This document shows, one piece after another, positions 10,780 through 22,661 of a stretch of 64,000 nucleotides of DNA; the first letter of the stretch is position 1, and each line of letters begins with the position of its first letter. A program made the position numbers and the translations under genes. The notes below the pieces were generated by a model. It saw nothing but the letters and a program-made list of their open reading frames with translations, searched no databases and had not been told where the DNA came from. Location: NCBI GenBank assembly GCA_036346225.1, contig JARFIW010001369.1:992001-1056000 (forward strand). Reading direction: 5' to 3'. Source of the stretch: Platerodrilus igneus (taxonomy: Eukaryota; Arthropoda; Insecta; Coleoptera; Lycidae).

Positions 10780-11735
10780 ACATCGTCACCGTGAAGGTTG
10801 AGGCATTTGTCACGAAGTACTAGCTTTCTTATACTCTCTTCACAGAAATCTGCCGCGAGTGAGCTCAGGTACGTCTTTACAGCATCTAAAAGCTCTTGGT
10901 TGTTAGCGAAGCGTTGTCGACCTACTCATGCCTTCATTTTTCGAAAGAGGTGATAGCTACTGGGTGCTAAATCAGGGCTATAAGATGGCTAGTCGAAAAC
11001 TTCCCACTTGAACTGTTGAAGTTTTTTAGTAACATTGTTATTGTGCGACATACGTTATCGTGAAACCAGACCACGCCAGATGACAGCATGCCTCTTTGTT
11101 TGTTTTGTATCGCTCGCCGAAGGCGCCATAGAGTCTCACAGTAAGCTTCCTTTGTTATTATTGTTTCCTGTTCCATAAAATCAACAAGAAGCACACCGTT
11201 TTTGTCCCAAAAAACTGTGACCATCCTTTTCCGGTGGTCAAACTCTGTTTGAATTTGTTTAGGCTTGCTGGTAGAGTGCGCCGTATGCATTCATTGCTTT
11301 GACTGTTCTTTGGTCTTTGGATTGCCATACAGGACCCAAGTCTGCCCTCGTTATCATAAAGTGTGAGAAAAGGCAGGGCAACGACATTCGCCTCATTTTT
11401 CAATGTCCTAGCTAGATGGTAACAATTTTGTACAAGGAAGACTTTGAAATGTCTGGAAAATCTATAGACGGTTCGCTAATCATAAACCTACGTTTTTCCC
11501 GGATCGCTTCGTCAACCCCGTCAATCAAACATGCTGTAGCGACCGACTTGAATCCTTGACCACCGGCATGGACGTCTGTTCGACTACCCGCAAATTTCCT
11601 ACACCATTTTTTGACAGCACTATCGCTCATATAGTGTACCATACTTCGATGAATTTCGGCAGCATCCTTCAGCTCGAAGAAAACAAATCACACTCCGCAA
11701 CTCACAATTGGTGGGAGAATTGATCGTAGCGGTCA
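10780..11735 (-). pseudogene. mariner transposase remnant
   Basis: Minus-strand fragments in order are: a helix-turn-helix region with SDSAVKKWCRKFAGSRTDV and EKRRFMISE; MVTVFWDKNGVLLVDFM; then EAYCETLWRLRRAIQNKQRG and WFHDN, the second catalytic Asp block; and, in another frame, PDLAPSSYHLF, where the third catalytic Asp is replaced by Ser. The first catalytic block (normally GDETW) is degraded. At least four frame breaks separate the pieces. The enzyme would be a DD34D-type cut-and-paste transposase. It cannot be functional because of the frame breaks and lost catalytic residues. Confidence 0.88.
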
Positions 11736-11796
11736 TCCTTACTAGCCCGTAGTTTGGCAACAACTGATGGATATGAGTTGTCTGTCAATGGCATCG

Positions 11797-11867
11797 TCAA
11801 TGTAGTACCTTCGGGTGGAGCATTGGGAACGTGGCCGCAAGTATAGCGGCCCCTTATTCAAATGATA
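11797..11867 (+). repeat. SINE family 1 tail-only insertion (71 bp) inside mariner
   Basis: The insertion contains the 3' hairpin of the SINE (CAATGTAGTACC ... GGAGCATTG) plus a GGCCGC/GCGGCC stem at 11,833-11,851 and an AT-rich end. It is flanked by CTGTCAATGGCATCG (11,782-11,796) and CTGTCAATGGTATCG (11,868-11,882), a 15-bp target duplication with one mismatch. It is a severely 5'-truncated retroposed copy. Confidence 0.75.
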
Positions 11868-12039
11868 CTGTCAATGGTATCGGTTGTTGTGAGGGAGCTA
11901 CGCAATCGTACAATGCGTAGTTCCTCTTCCCGCTGCAACGCTGTATACTTGAAGAAACAAATGGAACTCGAAAAAACAACCCCCGTATTTAGTGCAATGT
12001 AATACCTCGTTTTCTCGTTAACTATTCATACGTGTCAAA

Positions 12040-13395
12040 AAAATTAACTAGAACTGTACAAAGACGAATAGAAAAACGAGGTGAAGAAATACTAAGAGAA
12101 GATCAATTTGGGTTTAGGTGAAACAGAGGAACACGAGCGGCTAGTTTAGCTCTGGGAGTTGATAATGGAGAAAACAATGGAAAAAGAAGAAAGCGTGTAT
12201 ATATGGTTTGTAGATCTGGAAAAAGCGTTCGACAATGTAAAATGGAGAAAAATGTTCGAAATACTCAAAAAGAATGAAATATGTTATAGGGATAGACAAA
12301 TAGTACAAACCTTATACAAAGAGCAAACAGCAGTAACGTAAAGAAGTAAACATTAGGAAAGGGGTGAGACAGGCATGTGCCCTCTCCCTATTAATTTTTA
12401 ACTTGTACATTGAAGAGGCAATGAATACTATCAAATGCATTTGGAATTACTATGCAAAGACAAAATATTGATATGCTTAGATTTGCAAATGATATATCGG
12501 TATTAGCATCTAGCAAGGAAGAGTTAGAAGCTGCTCTTAATGAAATGGAAACGGTTCTAACAGAGAGATACGGTATGAAAATTAACAAAAATAAAACTAA
12601 AGTACTAGTTTGTAAAGAATACAAATAGGTAACAAGAACGTACAAGAGGTTAAAGATTTCTGCTACCTAAGAAGCCAAATAACGCAAGATGGGGAAAGCG
12701 CAAAAGAAATAAAACAAAGATTAGCACAAGGTCGTGATATATTTAACAAGAAAACTACTTTGTTCAAAGACAACAAACATAGAAACAAGGAAAAGATTGC
12801 TTAAAACATACGTCTCGAGCACAGCACTGTACGGCTGAGAGGCCTGGACAGTAGGAGAAGCGGACTAGAGAAAGGTTAAGCCTTTGATATGTGGTGCTAC
12901 AAACGAATGATGAAGATATCATGAACAGACAAAGTTAAGAACAAATAGGTACTAAAAATGGTAGAGGAAGAAAGAAATATGTGGAAAACGGTAAAAAATA
13001 AGGGATAGGATGATAGGCCACATACTAAGGCATGAGGGAATAGTGTAGAATATATTAGAAGCCGAGATAGGAAAGAGAGGTAGAGGTAGACCTAGGTTAG
13101 ACTATTGCACACAGATAGTGAAAGATGTAGGCTGTAGGAATTTCAAGGAAATGTGTAGGCTATTTCAGAACAGAAATCAATGGAGGTATGCATGCAACCA
13201 GTCCCAAGATGGAGAAACTAATGACGAAAAAATAACTGTACTTAAACAGGATGATTATTATAAGAAACTACAGGTATTGGTTGTGCAATATTCTCGAATA
13301 ATATTAATTGTGAGAAAGGATTTACTGCAAAGTTATTAATTCGGCAAATGTCTAAGTGTTGGGGATCTTGGCAGCCACAGACTGCTCAACCCCCT
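12040..13395 (+). pseudogene. LINE copy 2: RT and C-terminal region
   Basis: Plus-strand fragments are: LREDQFGF (about 12,095), then YIWFVDLEKAFDNVKW (RT motif A; ORF 12,159-12,341), GVRQACALSLLIFNLY (motif B), and RFANDISVLASSKEELEAAL (motif C, FAND in place of FADD). These are followed by the KINKNKTKVLV block and the C-terminal region homologous to copy 1 (WTDKV-like, GRGRPRL, RLFQNRNQWRYACNQ). The lost catalytic Asp, a TGA at about 12,120 and several frame breaks mark it as dead. It is 5'-truncated at about 12,040, next to the mariner. Its 3' region continues to 14,608 and is interrupted by a SINE. Confidence 0.87.
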
Positions 13396-13404
13396 GCATA
13401 TACC

Positions 13405-13665
13405 TTACATGTGATTTTCCAATGCTCCATCCGAAGGTACTACATTGGCCAGGAAGCGAGTTTTTTTTTACCTGGAAAATTTAGAATTTTTCCGAACCCT
13501 TGCTGTTCCAAGCAAGGTAGGGATTTTTAGCGTGCGTGACAACACTCACACACGGGACCTCCATTTTACCTCTCATCCGAACGAGGGTGTATTTTTGTGA
13601 AAAATTCTGGCCTAACATTTTTCAAGCGAACCGTGTCGGGATTCGAACCCGGGACCTTAGGCGTA
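13405..13665 (-). repeat. tRNA-derived SINE, family 1, copy D, inserted in LINE 3' region
   Basis: It is flanked by CCCCTGCATATACC (13,391-13,404) and CCCCTGCACATACC (13,666-13,679), a 14-bp target duplication with one mismatch. The minus strand keeps box B (CCCGGGTTCGAATCCCG, about 13,635-13,652), the body and the tail hairpin at 13,418-13,448. The 5' part of the tRNA head is missing, so it is a mildly truncated insertion. After removal of the insert the LINE 3' sequence is continuous and matches copy 1. Confidence 0.92.
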
Positions 13666-13679
13666 CCCCTGCACATACC

Positions 13680-14608
13680 ACTAAATCTCGGTGAAATAGG
13701 GCATATAATTAAAAAACAAAAGAAGGGGAACCAAGTTGTATATAGGGTGCGTGGGAATTGCAGGGAACTGTGTAAGCTAGCTCAGAATATAAATAAGTGG
13801 AGGTACGTGTCCAACCAGTTTTGAGACCAAAAACTAATGACGAAAAATAAGCGCAGATAAATCTGATGATTATTATAAACAACTACAGGTGTTTGTGAAA
13901 TATCTGCAACTAATGTTGACTGTGTGAAAAGATATCTTGGAAAAAATATTAAATCGGAAATAGTTCAAGTGCTGGAGGAACTTGGCAGCCACAGGCTGCT
14001 TTCCCTCCTTCAAAACCGTGCATTTATATTTACAATGCTCCACCAGAAGGTACTACATTGTCCTCCTTCAAAACCACTGAATGTCAGAGAAATCGGGCAT
14101 ATAATTGCAAAACAATAGAAGGGGACCGAAATGAACCTAACAAGAAAGAACAGCGCCTATGATCAAAGACAACAAACATAGAAACAAGAAGAAAATTGTT
14201 GAAAGCATATGTGTGGAGCACAGCACAGTATGTTTATGAAATACGGGCAGTAGGAAAAGCAGACAGAAAAATAGTAGCAGCCTTTTGGAATGTTGTGCTT
14301 CAGATGTATGGGGATGATAACCTGGACAGACAAAGTTAATAACAAATAGGTTATAGAAATAGTAGAGGAATAAAGATATCTGTGGAAATAAAATAGGAGA
14401 AATAGATGGACAGAATACGTTTTGGGGAATAGTGTGGGATATATTACAAGCAGAGATAGGAAAAAAGAGGAAGATGTAGACCTAGATCAGATAGTGATAG
14501 ATGCAGACTGCAAATTTCAGGGAAATGTGTAGGTTAGTACAGAATAGGAAACAATGAGGGTACGCGTCTAACGAGTTTCAGGACTGAAGACCTAATGATG
14601 ATAATGAT
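13680..14608 (+). repeat. LINE copy 2: 3' region with two more diverged C-terminal repeats
   Basis: This continues LINE copy 2 after the SINE. Degenerate C-terminal motifs occur at 13,750-13,825 (CRELCKLAQNINKWRYVSNQF) and 14,515-14,585. The unit ends at an (ATG)n-like tail (14,594-14,608). The same order of blocks is seen in the 3' region of copy 1. Confidence 0.75.
14018..14061 (-). repeat. SINE family 1 tail-only insertion (44 bp)
   Basis: Only the 3' hairpin (CAATGTAGTACC ... GGAGCATTG, minus strand) and an AT-rich tail are present. It is flanked by the perfect 14-bp duplication CCTCCTTCAAAACC (14,004-14,017 and 14,062-14,075). Removing it restores the LINE 3' sequence seen in the other copies. 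Confidence 0.82.
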
Positions 14609-15929
14609 ATTTAGTAGTATTAATTTCTTATTGCATATCAGTAGTTTTCATTGTTTTTGATGTTTAGTATATTATTAATTAATTTTTCCTTTCTTATCCA
14701 GTACTATTCAATCGTTAAGAAAACTAAAATGATTATTTTTGTTGGCACTCCTTCTGGATAATCGCGAAATATACACAAAAAAATTTTCTAGGAACTTATT
14801 GAAAAAAAAATCGCGGAATTCAAGTGTGTTGTAACGATGTGTTGTTATCTAACCTTGGCAGTGGCAATCGACAAACACATTAATACATGACAATGAGTAA
14901 TTGTTTGTATAGTTTCCATATAAATCAAGATAGACAAATTTCTATAGAATGCATTTTTGTAATCACATGGATAATTAAATCCTTCCTGAAATTCGTTTGA
15001 ATTTGTTACTGAAAAATTGTATCGCAAGACTTCTACTGTATACATTGCACAAGAAATCATAAATAATTATTCCCATCTGGTTACGGTTCTTACCACGTAT
15101 CATTAGTAATGTAATACACCAAATTTCCATGTGTATACAAACTTTTTAGCACTCCCAAGATGTACAAACTGCATTAGTTAACACTTTGTAGCAACATGGA
15201 TAATTGGCGTAATTCTTTTGTTTTGTAGGTAGAGGAAATTGCAAATTAGTATTCTTAGTAGTTGCGATTTTATCTGTTCCCTGTATTTGTGTAATAACAC
15301 ATACCTACAGAGAAGTTTCGAGTAGATTGTCAAAGAAATGTTCTGAAAAGTACTCCTGGTATATCTTCTCTTTGACATTAAATATTCAACACACAAAACG
15401 TATCTGGAACCCTGCAAATTTTATAACAGAATTTAGTTCGCTAAAACGTTTCCCAAAGATGATGTTATTGTATAAAAATAAAACAACTTCACGCTGTGCT
15501 GCAATATTTACCTAGTTAGTTATATTCTTCAGAAATAGGATTGATTCGTGTATGGTTTATTTTCTAGATACAATTTGATATGAATAAAGTTCTGAGTCAC
15601 TCGCTTATACTTTCAACATATTTGCTACGTTGATAACGTAATACGCTCAAAATATTTCTCATAAATGAACTAAGTGTCCGAAAAGCTGAAAGGGACCTGT
15701 AAAAACCCAAACAGGTACAGGCATGGTCAACCGGAGGTACCCGAGCTCAGCTGTCTCCTGTCCTACTCTAATCTTTCATCAATACCCATCATATCGAACC
15801 AATACCTTTCTCTCCCTCGTCTTCAATCTAGTTAGTCCCATAATATATTCTTATCTAAAAAAAAGCCAAGCTGTAAACCAATCCGTGGCAATGAAGACTG
15901 CATGGTACCGGAGGTTAGAACGATGTCAT
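14609..15929. other. Unassigned AT-rich DNA
   Basis: No recognisable coding sequence or repeat was found. The short ORFs here have no family character. Confidence 0.5.
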
Positions 15930-16719
15930 AAGCTGGTCCATTGATCGTTTGCGAATTGGAAAGTAGGGGTTGTCCCCGAGTTATTTCTCGGGGCGATTGG
16001 CACAGGTTGAAATTCCGGGTGAAATTTTGTCGCACGAAATGGAAAGGGGATATCCGCAGGGGTCATTCTTTGGTCCCACATTTTAGAAGTTATTGTATGA
16101 GAGCATTTTAAGGGTCATGTTACCCGCAGGATGCTCAATCGTTGGGTTTGCGGATGATACGCTTTTAACTGCCAGAACGCGATTACTAATGGATATGAGC
16201 ACAAAACCGAACGAGACGCTTAATAAGTTACACGAATGGTCGCAGCAGATAAAGTTAAAATTTAACACGTTGAAATCAGATGCGCTTTATTTCGGGACGA
16301 AACCTGAACAGCGACCCCCTAGGCTAGAGCTAGGAGGGGAGAAAATCCCGTTTAAGGATGCTATCACATACCTCGGTAAGATCGACCATAAATTAAATTG
16401 GAAGGCGCACGTACAGTACGTAAAAAGTAAGGGCAGCAAAATATCAAATAAAATTATGGCGGTGGCGAAAATAAATTGGGGTCTCAAGGGCGAATCGCTT
16501 AGGTCAGTTTATGCCGGAGCAATAGAGCCGGCGATGCTGTACCGAGCATCCGTTTTGGCGGAGGGTTATAAAGTAAGGGAAACTCGACAGCTGACGAGCG
16601 TGCAACGCATAACCGCGCTCAAGGCGGCCAGGACGTACAGTACCACCTCCACGGAGGCGGTCCTGGTAATCGGTAAGATTCCCCCTATCGAATATGTTGT
16701 TAGGAAGATCAGAGATTAG
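15930..16719 (+). pseudogene. R1-clade LINE reverse transcriptase fragment
   Basis: The ORF 16,093-16,719 contains GFADDTLLTARTR (RT motif C with intact Asp-Asp), KLHEWSQQIKLKFN, KSDALYF, RPPRLELGGEKIPF, ITYLGKIDHKLNW and SVYAGAIEPAMLYRASV. These are the ordered blocks of R1-type retrotransposon RT and the following region. Immediately upstream, 15,960-16,092 reads GYPQGSFFGPTF (motif B) and is separated only by a TAG at about 16,084. The GC content here is visibly higher than in the flanks. The endonuclease, gag-like ORF and C-terminal zinc knuckle are absent. R1 elements often target rDNA, but nothing ribosomal is seen here. Confidence 0.87.
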
Positions 16720-16844
16720 TTAATACAGAGAAAGGACACGAAATTATATGAATCTTGCAAATAAGGAAGCTGAGAGAAAAATCGTCGTATCAGAGTTAGG
16801 GCACCCGGCTGATGTTAGAGGTATCGAATTTGTCAAATATAAGA

Positions 16845-17110
16845 AAATCACACAACTACTAAAAATACCTATCCCAAACACACCCAATATCCAGAAAACA
16901 TAAAAGAAAATAAAAAAATACAATCAACTAGTTAAAGAAGTCAAAGACATGTGGCACCAAGATAAAGCAGAAATAATACCGATCATGTTATCAAGTCATA
17001 CCAGCAACCTACATAAAAAACTACAACTATATGAACGCAGTCACACATCTGCAAAAATTAGTCTTACTCGACACATGTACAATCAGTAGAAAATTTTTAA
17101 ATGCATAATA
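16845..17110 (+). pseudogene. C-terminal fragment of another LINE ORF2
   Basis: The plus strand shows KYNQLVKEVKDMWHQDKAEI, then IPIMLSS, then HMYNQ and KIF. These blocks match the conserved end of certain insect LINE ORF2 proteins (KYxxLAxEIKxMWxQxxVxI ... VxxSTTG ... TCxIVRKFL). It lies about 125 bp after the R1 fragment. The A-rich composition differs sharply from the R1 part, so it is probably a separate insertion. Stops and frame changes are present throughout. The family is recognised from the pattern only. Confidence 0.6.
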
Positions 17111-20100
17111 TAACTCGTAGATAAAGAAAAAGCACGTTTGACAACGGTCCACATGCTTATCAACTAAAACCAGATTAAACTATCCCGGAAGAAAAAACGA
17201 AAAATATAATAATCAAACACAGCAACAGATAACATGGAATGATGGAATGAACCGATCTGACATACATCGCCGGTACAAAGCCACAAAACTGGAAACCATA
17301 TCAACAAGATACGGATTCTAAGTACACACTCTTTTTCGAATAATATCCAGAACCATCAGAAGTAGTAACAGAACAACACCTAATAGATCAGAAAAGAGTA
17401 ATCCTAAAAACAACAAATCCACTGCCGTAGAACTAAAACTAGTAAAACAAAAACGGTGCAAGAACTCAAATTAAAAAATTAGATTGAAAATTAAATATTG
17501 AAAAACATAAAAACATAAATATAGAAACAATCAGAGAAGAAATAACAGAGAATGCAAATGTACACTGCAATGCCATGCGTTACACTAACAATAAATTACA
17601 GATGAAAGAAAGAAGGAATTAATCTTGAATGGACAAACTTGTTATTGAAGCCCCCTGTATAATTTTAATTTTCATATTAAATCCGTATTTGAATCATAAA
17701 CTAAAAAACCACAATCGTAATGTATAATTTTGTCTGGCATTGGAAAAGTAATTCGAGCACAGTGAACGAAAATTAATTTAGAATTGTTGGTTATGTTGCA
17801 AAAAGAAAAACCAATGTCCTATTTCGCTGTTGTTGCAACTCGTCAGACTGGATTTAATACAAAATTTAAATGATTATTTCAAATTGAGCTAATAATTGAA
17901 GCAAAAGCTTAATATCAAGAGTAGGTGGGTGTGATCTGAAAAGGTTATTGAGTTTGGTTTAATAAAGAGAAATACTACAAAATCAAATATTTCTAATCCA
18001 TTCCGATGAACAAAAAACAACTTAGGTAAATAGGTTTTGTGACTTATTACCCATTCACTAAAAGGAGAAAACTTCTCAAACTGCACGTGTACACTTCGAT
18101 CGACTTTCAGATTAGATATCTAAAAAAAAAATTAAATGGTGGTGGTTGTCAATCACTACAAGTTAAATCGTATATTCTAATTTCACATCAGATTCCGTGG
18201 AATGGAGTGTTTACAATTAGACCTCATATACCAATTTGCAGGTTTAATTAATCACAACGCCGTAGGTGTTACATAAGCATAAAAAAATATAAAAAATCGC
18301 AGCAACAGCGTACGATATGCTGTAGAAATGTCAAAAACCTTTTAATTAAAGGCTTAAACTCAGTAAAACATACATTTTGTTGGCTTGTATGTTTACACAG
18401 TTATTAACAGTGTCTTTGTTGTCAAATGAACTTAGATATATTTACAGTGGTGTTAATATCTTGTGTAATATCGGTTAAGAATCCACGCGAAGATTTATTT
18501 ACCTACAGTTACACCTTTTTACACCTATTTGTAGATTTATTACCAAAGTGCAGGTATGAAAGGAAACTAATATCTTATATCTTAATTACTGGATTGTCTT
18601 AATTAAGAAAGATGAAAACTGAAACGAGGTATCAGGCATGAAAACTTATTCACTTACTTACTGTGGGGGATGTTTTACAGCTTCAATTGAAGAGACTTGC
18701 GGACTTGGTTTAAAAAATGTAATAAGTTTAATGATCGAGGTGTGTATGGTTATAGTATAGATTTGTAAAGGTTCAATGAAAATTGGAGATCTTATGTTAC
18801 CCGCAAGACAAGAGGGCCAGTAAGAAAAGAACGAAATCAGTAATGGAATGTTCGTCCGAATTACGTGTAATAAAGAAAGGGAAAGAAAAAAAAATAAAAC
18901 GAATACTTTTCTTAATTTTTCTTGGGGATTAAACCACTCAGAGTCTTTATTTTAATCACCAAGAAAGATTAAGAATAATACCTTACAAACCACAACAAGC
19001 ATACAGAAAACGAATACTGTGCGAGCACAGTCCAAGCTGAGGGAGTCAAATGAACGACCCAATTCGCCTATTGTAGAGCATATGTACCTAAAGGTATAAT
19101 TAAAAACAAAAACACGTAAAATATGACTAATAAGAAACTTCTATGAATTTAGATAGCAAACAACATTAAATTGCTGGTTTAAAGCCGAACATCTGAATTC
19201 TTTACTACATAATAACATAACGAATTCAGATTGCGTCAATTCAATTCAATAATACGTGGAAAACAGGATGACAAGTGTAAAACAATTTCAAATTCTAAAT
19301 ATACCAATTAGCATAAATAACAATACAAACAAACCCTACTTAATTACTTGCTAAATGTACGCTGACAACGATGACGAGCTTACATCACAAGCATCTACGA
19401 AACCTAGTACACAAAATAAACATTTATAATAGTGCGCTTAGGCGCAATCAACAAATCAACACCAAGAATTAGTCACTAACGCTACTGATGAATAATTATC
19501 AAGTCCAGCTACAAATGCGAAACCGTTTAACACTGTTATCCATCTAAATAAAAACATCATGCCAAAGTACACCAAGTTCTTATTCTAACAACGACAGTAT
19601 TAAGTGAACAACAATGTGCGGCTCATTATTTCTAAATATTTACCTACCACCAGCAAACTTAGGTATCGTAAGTAAATGAAGGAGTCGTACCTCTTGTTAT
19701 TTAACGATATTTGTTCACGTAGGCTTTTAAGGATCTTAGGTAACGGCAAGGTCCTGATCTCCTCATAACCTTATCTGCATACGACAGGCAAACAAAATGT
19801 GCGGTATTGACAGTGTGAAATTTCAGTCACGTCAAAAAAGAGTACGTTTTTCATTATAAGAATTTTGTAACTGCCCGATCGAGTTTATATTATTTATCGT
19901 AGAAAAACCCATGCAAACCAATATGTGAAAATATAGTGACAAAGATATAAAGAACGATTTCCAATTTTATTTAACATAGCAACGTTCAGGGAATTCTTAT
20001 CAAACACATTAAAACATGAATATTGCCGCATCACTTTATTTTGTCAATTTCATAATTCATAGATGTTTAGAATCCTTTATTATACACTAAACACTTCATT

Positions 20101-22661
20101 AAAATTCATAAAAAAGTGTTTCAGTTATTTATTATTATGACCCCCGCATAACGTGCGACGTTCAGAGTTCGTGTTGTTTGGTATTGTAGACACCGTCTGC
20201 TATAATTCATTTGCGGTATTCGTTTGTTAAAAGAGAAAACCGAACATTCTCGTTTCGTTACTCGAAGCGTTAGGATGCAGAGATTATTTTCCAAGTGGGA
20301 ATGGCAAAATGCATTCGAAATGTGATCTTAGTTGGGTTGCTCAATCATGCAGTCGAAGCTTAAAGAATCAATTTATTCATGGTAATTCAAGTATTTAGTT
20401 TGAGTATTATTAATTTCGTATTTTAGCGCATTTAAGGATCACTAAAGGGATTTAACAAGTTCATTAGAATAATTTAGTATACATTTGAAGTGCGTTTGCA
20501 TTGCAATGTAATACGAAGAAACGCCTTGTTTTACATACGGATCAAGATAATTAGGCATTTCAGTTGTTATTTGTATGGAACGTAACGGATTTTAAGAAAA
20601 TTTTCGTTTTACACATGGTTCGATTGGGATAAGTAGGCAGTAGACATTGTCGTTAGCCTGGTAACCGGTTGGATCTTATCGTTCACTTTCAACAGGTGAC
20701 GCTCTGACGTCAGAACACTTCAGCTGTTTGTTTACGCTTTTTATTTGTACGAAATAACTAGATGGCAGTGGAGTACGTTAAAAAATTCTCTATTCTACCC
20801 AGAGACGTTAAAATTTTTGGATTCTTATTTTGGTGTTAAAAGTAATTGTTTACCTTCTATTATAACTTAGAATACGTGTACAAGTAAAGCTCTTTATGAC
20901 GCTAAATTTGAAGTAAACAGCGAACGCTCTCTGAAATTTTGAAAAGCTTGTTTTGCTTTTAGTGAAATTTAAATTGTTAAGAAATGTTTTAAACCTTAGA
21001 GATAAATTTTAGAGGATATACATTCTGAGATTAATCAAATTAAGAAAGTTTGTAAACATAAGTCTGAATAGGACTTGGTAAATTTTTGCAGATCATATTA
21101 TTGGTCATTTTGAAATTTGTTATCCTTTGTTAGGATATGAAATGAAAAGATATTGACTATAAAATTATCTGTAAATATTACCGTTTTCTAACTATTTAAA
21201 GAAGATAGGTCCGATGCACTTAATTCATTTTGTGAATGTTAAAATTGAACAATTGTTTATACTTTGTGTACATGAGAGAAAGTTAATTTTAATAATAGAA
21301 TTATTTTGAATATTACCAAATCTTATTTTCTGACGAGTCAATCTTGTCTAAGGTAAACAAAATTATGATTATAAGTTACTCTTTGGGTTTTGAGTTTTAT
21401 TATGCTGTTATATGTTAACCACTAAAGTTGGTCTTTGAAATAACTAATCAAAATGTTTCCCTTTCGGGTACGCTTTTCTTGAGTCACAGTTATACGTGCT
21501 TCGGTGATAACCTTTAGGTTTGGAAATTTTTAGGGTTCAGGGGTTTCTACGTTTCGCCCAAAGCTCTTAGTAAGTTAATTAGTCAGTAAATGCTCTGGTG
21601 CCCTCTTTTGTTGTTTGTCGTACGAGATGGCACAGAATTGGCCTACGTCCACTCTCGTGATCTCTCTTGAATTTATATTCATAGCTAGTCATTTTATCTT
21701 GATGTGGAGGGGGAGTGGGTCCTTTTCTTCAGTCATTTGTCAACAAAATAAACACAGTGGGCTTATTTCCACTTACAGGAACCTGGTTGAGTTTTGCTTG
21801 GACGTCGATCCGTTTTGTAGTATTAACTCCACACAGTGGAACCATCCCAGTGATACTCGAAGCACCCGGTCAATAGCCGTTTTAGCTACATTCAAATGTG
21901 TGATTTCGAAGGAAATATTGCTTCAATATGTCTAGATAAGAAATCACAAGGTGTAATATGAACATCTGGACTTGTGAATTAAATAATGGACGAACAACGT
22001 TGGTTGCCTAACTGAGCTAACTTAACATAATTAAAGTGTAGCAAACCAGTGTATTCAAATAAGTAGAAATTGAAAGGGTTTTTGATTAAGCAGGCAATAA
22101 ATTTACAAATACGAATAGAACGGAACACTTAGTTGGTTAGTAGTTGTTACTATCAGCTTTATTACGATTTTTCCTGACATGGCGACAATGAAAATTAGCG
22201 TAGTGATTGTTTGTGTTTTGAAACAAGCTTTACTAAATATCGCAAAGCGGATGCCATATAGCGCGACTTGTTCGTTAGTACACGATTTTTTGCTCTGTTT
22301 GTTGCGAATTATTTCCTGCCCCTATGTGTGTTACTATATCGGAGTGAAAAGTAGTTCCATAACTACAAACATTTATAGTCCCGCTCTATAACAGAGCCCT
22401 ACAAACTTGCTACAATAATGCAAATTGAAAGTACATTTACGGTTTACTCGCGTCGCTAACCTTGGACGTAATTTGTACATCCAAATGTTGTTGCATGGGT
22501 TGCGTCAAGGATAAAGTCCACAAGTTAGCAAACAAGCCAGGAACTCCTCTGGTTTTTACTGGATGCCAAGACAGTCTCTTGCTTTTTAGTTAAGGATCTC
22601 CTTTGGGTGGTTTCTTCTATGCGGACCAATTCTAGCGGATAAGTGAATGTGCTTGAACTGT
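17111..22661. other. Unassigned AT-rich DNA
   Basis: No gene is supported. It contains the hairpin at 18,911-18,973 (listed separately) and a 12-bp palindrome TCTGACGTCAGA at 20,703-20,714 that includes a CRE-like TGACGTCA. The 106-residue ORF at 21,615-21,935 resembles nothing I recognise and has no clear coding signature. Confidence 0.45.
18911..18973. other. 63-nt hairpin with 23-bp stem
   Basis: CTTAATTTTTCTTGGGGATT... (18,911-18,933) is complementary to 18,951-18,973 at 21 of 23 positions, with a 17-nt loop. Pairing may extend weakly outward. The size is like a pre-miRNA hairpin, but it could also be a short fold-back repeat. There is no evidence of expression. Confidence 0.5.

Larger units (their letters stand above)
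10676..11985 (-). mobile_element. Complete mariner-family element (dead), about 1.31 kb
   Basis: The left end CGAGGGTTGTTTTTTTT-CAAGTTCC (10,676-10,700) matches the inverted right end (11,961-11,985) apart from a T-run length difference and two substitutions. Both ends are flanked by TA (10,674-10,675 and 11,986-11,987), the mariner target duplication. The length is typical for mariner, and a transposase remnant fills the inside on the minus strand. A SINE-tail insertion with its own target duplication lies inside it at 11,797-11,867. Confidence 0.9.

Noticed and set aside
20703..20714. CRE-like enhancer palindrome TCTGACGTCAGA
   Set aside because: A single 12-bp palindrome without a nearby gene or promoter cannot be called regulatory.
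21615..21935. 106-residue ORF as a host gene
   Set aside because: It has no recognisable domain, splice context or repeat partner; its length is compatible with chance.
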